NCBI GenBank assembly: GCA_009379915.1
Contig: WHSV01000020.1
Location: 1 to 45,923 of the forward strand
Direction of reading: 5' to 3'
Length of the DNA stretch: 45,923 nt
From: Actinomycetota bacterium
GTDB taxonomy: Bacteria; Actinomycetota; CADDZG01; WHSQ01
In this document: positions 41,026 through 45,923 of the stretch, piece by piece
How the letters are laid out: each line of letters begins with the position of its first letter
How positions within the stretch are numbered: the stretch's first letter is position 1
Translations under genes and position numbers: made by a program
The notes under the pieces: generated by a model
The model's database searches: none
What the model saw: the letters and a program-made list of their open reading frames with translations, nothing else
Told to the model about the DNA's origin: nothing

Positions 41026-42072
41026 TCAGGTGCCCCAGATCGAGGCGACGAGCTCGTGGGCCTTCGTCTCGTCGAGGTCGGCGTCCTCGATGATTGTGAA
41101 TCTCCCGGGACGAGTCTCGGGGGCCTCGAGAAGCACCCTCACCGTGTCGGTGGCCGAGAGGCTCAGCTGCCGCGGGTGGCTGGGGAGCCCGACACGCTCG
41201 AGCTGGCGCCTGAAGGCGGCGTGGTCTTCGCCGTAGAGAGCGACCGAGATGATGCAGCCGAACGCCACCTGGGCCCCGTGGTGCGCCCGGCCCCCGAAGA
41301 TCGCGTCGATAGCGTGGCTTACCTCATGCTCGCCGCCCGACGCGGGCCGCGAGGTGCCAGAGAGGATCATCGACATGCCCGACAGGACGAGCGCGTCGGC
41401 GAGATGACGGAGGAAGGCGGGGTCGCCGGCCACTTCGGCGGCATCTCCCGTGAGGTAGCCCTGGACGATCTCAAAGGACCGAGCCGACAGGTCCCAGGCC
41501 GGCTGGTCGATGGTGGCGAGCCCCCGTCCGGCGGCAAGTGCCCAGTCGCGCAACGCGAGCGGGTTCGCCATGAGGTCACCCAGCCCGGCTCTCACCGATT
41601 CGACGGGCGCTCGTTTGAGCGTCGGCATCGAGAAGTACACGAAGCGCGGAGCGATCGCGCCCAGACTCTGCGTGAGCCCCGACTCGTCGGGGACGACCGC
41701 AACCGGAGAACAGATGCCATCGTGACTCAACTGCGTGGGAACGGCGATGACCGTAAGCCCTGCGCGTGCGGCCGCCAGCTTTGCGACGTCGAGCACCCGG
41801 CCGCCGCCAACGGCAACTACCGCGTCGGCTCCGGATCGCCGGATGCGCGATCCCAACTCGGTAGCGAAGTGCGTGGACGCGCCCGGCGGGGGAGTGATCG
41901 GCGGAACGGCAGGATCGAGCTGAGCCGCGAGTCTCATTCCGTGAATCGAACCCACGACGAAGGGCGTCGACACACCTAGCCGGCGTACGTTTGCGGCAAG
42001 GTCGTCGGCGGCGTCTCGCTCGTCCTCGGTTGCCTCGAAGACGAAAACTTGCGGAGAATCGAGCGACGCCAC
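41026..42072 (-). CDS. sn-glycerol-1-phosphate dehydrogenase-like protein
   Basis: 348 residues of the iron-containing/DHQS-like alcohol dehydrogenase superfamily, G1PDH branch (archaeal EgsA, Bacillus AraM). NAD(P) binding is VGGGRVLDVAKLAA; the diagnostic VIAVPTQLSHDGICSPVAV follows; metal ligands are Asp in AGLGDLMANP and His in SGGEHEVSHAID and GRAHHGAQVAFG. It would reduce dihydroxyacetone phosphate to sn-glycerol-1-phosphate, the enantiomer used in archaeal lipids and rare in bacteria. GTG start. It follows a nucleotidyltransferase gene on the same strand, 70 bp away with an inverted repeat between them. Confidence 0.85.
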   Translation of the reverse strand: MASLDSPQVFVFEATEDERDAADDLAANVRRLGVSTPFVVGSIHGMRLAAQLDPAVPPITPPPGASTHFATELGSRIRRSGADAVVAVGGGRVLDVAKLAAARAGLTVIAVPTQLSHDGICSPVAVVPDESGLTQSLGAIAPRFVYFSMPTLKRAPVESVRAGLGDLMANPLALRDWALAAGRGLATIDQPAWDLSARSFEIVQGYLTGDAAEVAGDPAFLRHLADALVLSGMSMILSGTSRPASGGEHEVSHAIDAIFGGRAHHGAQVAFGCIISVALYGEDHAAFRRQLERVGLPSHPRQLSLSATDTVRVLLEAPETRPGRFTIIEDADLDETKAHELVASIWGT

Positions 42073-42075
42073 CTA

Positions 42076-42141
42076 GTGGTCCGCCCCATGGGCGCAGCTT
42101 TCTCGCCGCCAAAACGCATGTGTATTTGTGGGGCGGGCCAC
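42076..42141. repeat. 13-bp inverted repeat between two genes
   Basis: GTGGTCCGCCCCA (42076-42088) and TGGGGCGGGCCAC (42129-42141) pair at every position but one, a G-T wobble in one strand sense, with a 40-nt loop. It fills the gap between the nucleotidyltransferase stop and the dehydrogenase GTG, reaching within 3 bp of that start. It could control translation or mRNA processing; no T tract supports termination. Confidence 0.65.
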
Positions 42142-42142
42142 C

Positions 42143-42898
42143 TTAGGCTGGCTGCTGCTCGCCGTCGAAGGCGCCCCGATGGCGTTCGATGACTTCGATC
42201 GCCGCCTTGATGTCCTCGGGAGTGTCCACCTCGGCGTACTCGCCCGGCCGCACCTCGGCCGCGCGCGCATCGACGCGTTCGAGCATGCGCCTGTACACAT
42301 CCTCGTAGTAGATCTGCGACGACCGTTCCCATTCGACCGCGGTTGCCACATCGCGGTAGGCGGTGTGGGCGGTTTCGCGCAGGAGCGAAACGCCACAGAA
42401 CTCTCCCGCGCTGAACTGCATCTCGAGATCCTTCCCGATGTCCATCACCCGCTTGCCCTGCAGTCTTACGCGCATGTCCTCGGCGTCCAGCCCGTAACGC
42501 TCCTCAACGGCGAGGACGAGATCCCCCGGGCTCTCCGCTACGCGCGTGAAGACTCCGGGATGCACGACGATGTCGCTGTTGACGATCATGAGATCGAAGC
42601 CCGGAGACTGATCCAGAGCCATGCGTGCGGAATGGAAGTTGCCCCACGACGCATAGCGGGTGTTTCGCACGTAGCTAACCCCCTCGTCGCCCCAGTGTTC
42701 TGTCACGAAGGAGGCAATGGCTTGCGGCATGAATCCCGTCACCACGATCAGGTCGTCGACCCCGGCCTGCTTGAGACCTTTGAGTATGAAGTGGAGCAGG
42801 GGCTCGTGGTCGTCCAGCGTCATGATCGTCTTCGGCTTGGCCCCACCCATACGCACGCCACGCCCCGCAGCCAGAACGGCTGCCCTTAGCTTCGCCAC
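42143..42898 (-). CDS. small-molecule nucleotidyltransferase (LicC/Cj1416-like)
   Basis: 251 residues, NTP_transferase fold. The nucleotide-binding loop is LAAGRGVRMGGAKPKTIM; YVRNTRYASWGNFHSARMAL resembles the acceptor loop of phosphocholine and related cytidylyltransferases; metal-binding Asp is in VNSDIVVHPG, and the second acidic site is AEVDTPEDIKAA. It would make a CDP- or other NDP-activated small molecule. Next to a glycerol-1-phosphate dehydrogenase and with a CDP-alcohol transferase in the locus, CTP:glycerol-1-phosphate cytidylyltransferase is an attractive inference. The start overlaps the upstream DUF4012 gene by 13 bp. Confidence 0.83.
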   Translation of the reverse strand: MAKLRAAVLAAGRGVRMGGAKPKTIMTLDDHEPLLHFILKGLKQAGVDDLIVVTGFMPQAIASFVTEHWGDEGVSYVRNTRYASWGNFHSARMALDQSPGFDLMIVNSDIVVHPGVFTRVAESPGDLVLAVEERYGLDAEDMRVRLQGKRVMDIGKDLEMQFSAGEFCGVSLLRETAHTAYRDVATAVEWERSSQIYYEDVYRRMLERVDARAAEVRPGEYAEVDTPEDIKAAIEVIERHRGAFDGEQQPA

Positions 42899-44901
42899 GA
42901 AACCTCCAGTACGGTGTCCGACATCAGCCGACGGTCGACCGTCAGCCTGCGCCCGTCTTTCTTGAAACCCGGCGCCTGGATGTCGGAGGCGCCGGCGGGC
43001 AGCTTGAGTTGTACCAGAAGTCGCTCTGGGTGGAACTTTGCCTGGCGCTGAACCATCAAGCGATAGACGTTGCGGCCCTCACGCTCGACCACCGCGTTCG
43101 GGGCCAGGTACTCCGCATCGAACGAGCCGGTTTCATCGGGAGGAATCTGCAGGGTCCCCGACCACACCTTCTTGCCCCCCTCCGAGTGTTCCGGAGGAGT
43201 TCCACCGGTCCACGTCGCGAGTCCTGGCGGCGCGTCGATCCTCCCGTTGCATCGGCGGTCGAGCGGACCGGGGCACAGCTCGCCCGCGTCGGCGGAGATC
43301 AGTTCCGCGTCGGGAGGAACGTAGAGGTTCAGCATCGGTCTGTGAGCCGCCTTCGAGTCTCCGAGGAACCAGCGCGGCTGAGGCAGCACGACGTTGTTTC
43401 CCACCTCGATCGAGGTCGAATGACGTGCGTCGCGCCCGTCGATCGAAATGTTCATCCTGTTGACTTGGGCCGCAAAGTAGTCGAGCTTGTTGCCGCCGAC
43501 GTTTTGCTCGACGACCTGAAAGTAGTCCCCCGAGTCGGCGCGTGCGATCGAGCCGTCCCACTTCATGCGTTCGACGAACGCCTGCTCGGCGGGGTCGGCC
43601 ATGTTGATCTGCATGTTCTTGTTGCCGAGCGACCTGCCCATAGCCTGGACCAACTCGGTGGGTCGCTCCGGGTCGAACATCTTCTCGAAGAACTTCGAGA
43701 CGAAGCGTCCCAGATAGCCGCGGCGCTCGAACGGAAGCGGGAAGCGCGCGTAGGCCTTGTTGAGCAGGGTGTCGACGACCGTGCTGCGCTTGATGAAGAA
43801 GGCACCCTGCGCGTAGGGACCGATACCCGGCAGCAGGTTCCGGACCACCACCGGGTCGATGGCCAGCACGCCGTCGAGGTGCGGGAACTCGGGGCATGCG
43901 TTGTCGCCCCTCGTCACGCACCGCTCGGCGCTCGCCCGGCCGTAGTCGACCGCAAGCCGGGCCGACAGAGGCCAGTCGGGAGACCAGTTCGAGTTTCCGA
44001 ACCTCTGAGCGTCCTCGATCCCCGCGACGTACCAGGCGTCGTCCGGCAATGGGATGTCGATCGTCTGCCTCTTCCGGTCGAGCTTGTAGATCGATCCGGT
44101 TTCCTCGGCCAGCTCCGCTTTGCCGTTGTCGATCGTAAGGAACTCGAACTGCAGCATGGCGCCACCCGAGCCCCGGAGCTCGGCCGAGTTCTGGAAGCCC
44201 AGCATGTAGGTACGGGGGCCGTTCCCCCCAAGAATCCCGGGTAGCAGCTCGAAGCCCGCTTCGGCGTCGGCCAGGACCTCGTCGGTCTCGCGCGCCTGCT
44301 CGATTCCGTCTCTGATGTCCTCGTGAACGCGCTTGGGCAATCTGGCAAGGTCGATTGCGGCGAACTCGTCACCCGCGGCGTTGATGTCGCGACGGACCTC
44401 GGCCACGACCCCGCCGAGCTCCTCGATGCGATCCAAAAGAATGATCGAGCCGTCGCCGTCGGGGTCCGGCCCGATGATCCGGTCCGGGCCCCTGAGAGCG
44501 CTCAGCCCGATCTCGAGTGTTCCCGAGGCGGCTTCGGTGGCGTGGGACGCCCCCGCCAGGACGTGATCCAGCTCGCCCATCGCGTCGTTCACCTGCGGAA
44601 CCAGGGTGACCAGATCCATCAGGGGGCTGTTCGAGTCGAAGCCCTCCCGGGCCTTGGCGGCTCCCGCCTTCGCGGCGAAGGTCTGATAGACCGCCGGGCG
44701 GAACCTACCCTCCGAGAGCGTCTGCTGGGCGTCGTCCAGGTGCGAGCTCGCCTCGAGGAGCCCGGTGCCGAGCTTCACCGGACCCGACAGCATGACGAGC
44801 CACAACAGAACGCCGCCCAGGGTCAGCAGCAGCGCGGCCGCGCCGACGAGCCCTGAGGACGAGTCGCTAGAGAGTTCTTCTTGGGAGGACATCCGAACCA
44901 T
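42886..44901 (-). CDS. DUF4012 envelope protein
   Basis: 671 residues from the ATG at 44901 (ATG at 44892 also possible). A single N-terminal helix (LVGAAALLLTLGGVLLWLVM) puts the rest outside the membrane. A coiled-coil-rich part (about 40-200) precedes the DUF4012 core: RTYMLGFQNSAELRGSGGAM, FGNSNWSPDWPLSARLAVDY, LDGVLAIDPVVVRNLLPGIG. The family is frequent beside exopolysaccharide genes in actinobacteria and shares the RNxxELRxxGG-type start and DPxxL motif with LytR-CpsA-Psr-neighbouring proteins; function unknown. Same strand and adjacent to the nucleotidyltransferase and dehydrogenase, so probably one transcription unit. Confidence 0.85.
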   Translation of the reverse strand: MVRMSSQEELSSDSSSGLVGAAALLLTLGGVLLWLVMLSGPVKLGTGLLEASSHLDDAQQTLSEGRFRPAVYQTFAAKAGAAKAREGFDSNSPLMDLVTLVPQVNDAMGELDHVLAGASHATEAASGTLEIGLSALRGPDRIIGPDPDGDGSIILLDRIEELGGVVAEVRRDINAAGDEFAAIDLARLPKRVHEDIRDGIEQARETDEVLADAEAGFELLPGILGGNGPRTYMLGFQNSAELRGSGGAMLQFEFLTIDNGKAELAEETGSIYKLDRKRQTIDIPLPDDAWYVAGIEDAQRFGNSNWSPDWPLSARLAVDYGRASAERCVTRGDNACPEFPHLDGVLAIDPVVVRNLLPGIGPYAQGAFFIKRSTVVDTLLNKAYARFPLPFERRGYLGRFVSKFFEKMFDPERPTELVQAMGRSLGNKNMQINMADPAEQAFVERMKWDGSIARADSGDYFQVVEQNVGGNKLDYFAAQVNRMNISIDGRDARHSTSIEVGNNVVLPQPRWFLGDSKAAHRPMLNLYVPPDAELISADAGELCPGPLDRRCNGRIDAPPGLATWTGGTPPEHSEGGKKVWSGTLQIPPDETGSFDAEYLAPNAVVEREGRNVYRLMVQRQAKFHPERLLVQLKLPAGASDIQAPGFKKDGRRLTVDRRLMSDTVLEVSWRS

Positions 44902-45018
44902 TGTGGCCCACGCCTGGGTTAGAGACGTAGACTCGCGGGCATGTAGCGACCTCACCCTCCCACGCGCCCGAGGGCATCCCGGGCTCCAACCTTTCTCAAG
45001 TCGTCTCGAGGGGTAGTC

Positions 45019-45923
45019 GTGTCTCTTCGTTCCTCCGTCCCGCCGGCCGTGCTCACGGCCAAATCAGTCTCCAAGAGCTTCGCGGCGCGCACCGTGCTGA
45101 AGCGCGTGTCCGTGACAGTCGCCCCGCAGCAGCGAGTCGGCGTCGTCGGCCCGAACGGAGCGGGCAAGTCCACACTGCTGAAGATCCTCGCGGGACTCGA
45201 GGAGCCGTCGTCGGGCCACATCGAGCCGTCGAACACCACCATGACCGTCGGCTATCTGCCACAGGAAACGACCGTAGAGAGCGACGCGGTGTTACTCGAC
45301 TGGCTCGCGGCGCGCACCGGCGTGGCCGAAGCGTCTCGCACCATGGAGGAGCGCGCCCGGGCCATGGAGGACGCGGTGGCGGCATCCGGCGAGTCGAGTC
45401 GATCCCTGCCGGCGATCGAGGCCTACACCGAGAGCGTCGAGCATTACTCGTCTCTGGGCGGCGAGGACCTCGAAGCGCGCGCCGCCGCGGTTCTGCACCG
45501 CCTGGGGCTCGAGGGCTCGGCCCTGGCCCGGCCGATCGGGTCTCTTTCGGGAGGGCAGCGGGCGCGGGCTGCTCTGGCCGGTCTGTTGCTGGCCCGCTTC
45601 GACGTCTTCCTGTTGGACGAGCCGACCAACGATCTCGACTTCGCCGGTCTCGATCTGCTCGAGCAGTTCGTCGATGCTTCTACGGCCGGGATGATGGTCG
45701 TCAGTCACGACCGGGCATTCCTCGAGCGTTGCGTGACGAGTGTGCTCGAGCTCGACGGCGTAACCGGCGCGGCCGCTGAGTTCGCGGGTGGGTACGGGGC
45801 CTACCTGCGGGAACGACGGGCGGCACGGAGCGCCCAATGGGCTTCCTACGAGCGGTACCAAAACGAGCGCAAACGCCTTCTCGAAGCGGCGCGTCGCCGC
45901 AAGACGTGGGCGGCGTCGGGTGC
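45019..45923 (+). CDS. ABC-F family ATPase, 3' end outside window
   Basis: GTG at 45019 with GAGGGG upstream; 301 codons are visible and the gene continues past the window. The first nucleotide-binding domain is complete: Walker A GVVGPNGAGKSTLLKILAGL (45136-45195), signature LSGGQRARAAL (45544-45576), and Walker B with the D-loop, VFLLDEPTNDLDF (45604-45642). The switch His is in VVSHDRAFLERC. A charged linker (RERRAARSAQWASYERYQNE) starts just before the window ends, as in ABC-F proteins with two domains and no membrane part. These act on the ribosome as translation factors or antibiotic-resistance factors; which one applies cannot be decided here. Confidence 0.9.
   Translation, partial: MSLRSSVPPAVLTAKSVSKSFAARTVLKRVSVTVAPQQRVGVVGPNGAGKSTLLKILAGLEEPSSGHIEPSNTTMTVGYLPQETTVESDAVLLDWLAARTGVAEASRTMEERARAMEDAVAASGESSRSLPAIEAYTESVEHYSSLGGEDLEARAAAVLHRLGLEGSALARPIGSLSGGQRARAALAGLLLARFDVFLLDEPTNDLDFAGLDLLEQFVDASTAGMMVVSHDRAFLERCVTSVLELDGVTGAAAEFAGGYGAYLRERRAARSAQWASYERYQNERKRLLEAARRRKTWAASG

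Noticed and set aside
45019-45923. Antibiotic-resistance ABC-F determinant
   Set aside because: The linker and second domain that separate resistance factors from housekeeping ABC-F proteins lie outside the window.

Overview
The window looks like a chromosomal fragment of a high-GC member of the Actinomycetota, probably an uncultivated lineage. The evidence is the GC-rich third positions, many GTG/TTG starts, several actinobacteria-rich families (DUF222/13E12 HNH, DUF4383, DUF4012, HTTM, Ppm1-like GT2), and a recurring arrangement in which a TANNNT hexamer ends only 6-9 nt before an ATG or GTG, which is the usual signature of leaderless transcripts in this phylum. No rRNA, tRNA or CRISPR array was seen. 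The assignment rests on gene content only.

Layout. 0-6.9 kb is housekeeping: two divergent acyl-CoA dehydrogenases around a perfect dyad, RNase D, a NYN-LOTUS protein, an aldo/keto reductase and a DUF2304-GT2 fusion. 7.0-9.2 kb is a decayed metal-type permease (DUF318) with its TIGR03943 partner, carrying several frameshifts, plus a truncated inverted second TIGR03943 copy. 9.3-14.0 kb is an operon of two paralogous alkaline-phosphatase-superfamily enzymes on either side of an MFS transporter. In both enzymes the segment with the last metal-binding His precedes the catalytic core, so they read as natural circular permutants. 14.0-17.2 kb holds a small membrane protein, an HTTM protein, YjbQ and a chromate transporter. 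17.2-18.8 kb is a frameshifted DUF222 HNH gene flanked by members of a short GC-rich repeat family that reappears at 32 kb inside a coding sequence.

18.8-45 kb is mostly a surface-glycan locus: a polyprenyl-phosphate sugar transferase, WecG/TagA and GT2 glycosyltransferases, a GT-C-like membrane protein, a flippase, an O-antigen-ligase-like protein, two sulfotransferases, a eukaryotic-type UDP-galactopyranose mutase, three canonical AP-superfamily phosphodiesterase-like proteins with a shared C-terminal tail, a CDP-alcohol phosphatidyltransferase, a polyprenol-phosphate mannose synthase, and a glycerol-1-phosphate dehydrogenase next to a small-molecule nucleotidyltransferase. Together they suggest a galactofuranose-containing, probably sulfated and phospho-alcohol-decorated envelope glycan. 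An XRE regulator lies beside a repeat-rich 677 bp intergenic region. An ABC-F ATPase runs off the right end.

Most notable: the permuted phosphatase pair, the repeat families that sit both inside and outside genes, and the predicted glycerol-1-phosphate/CDP-alcohol branch.
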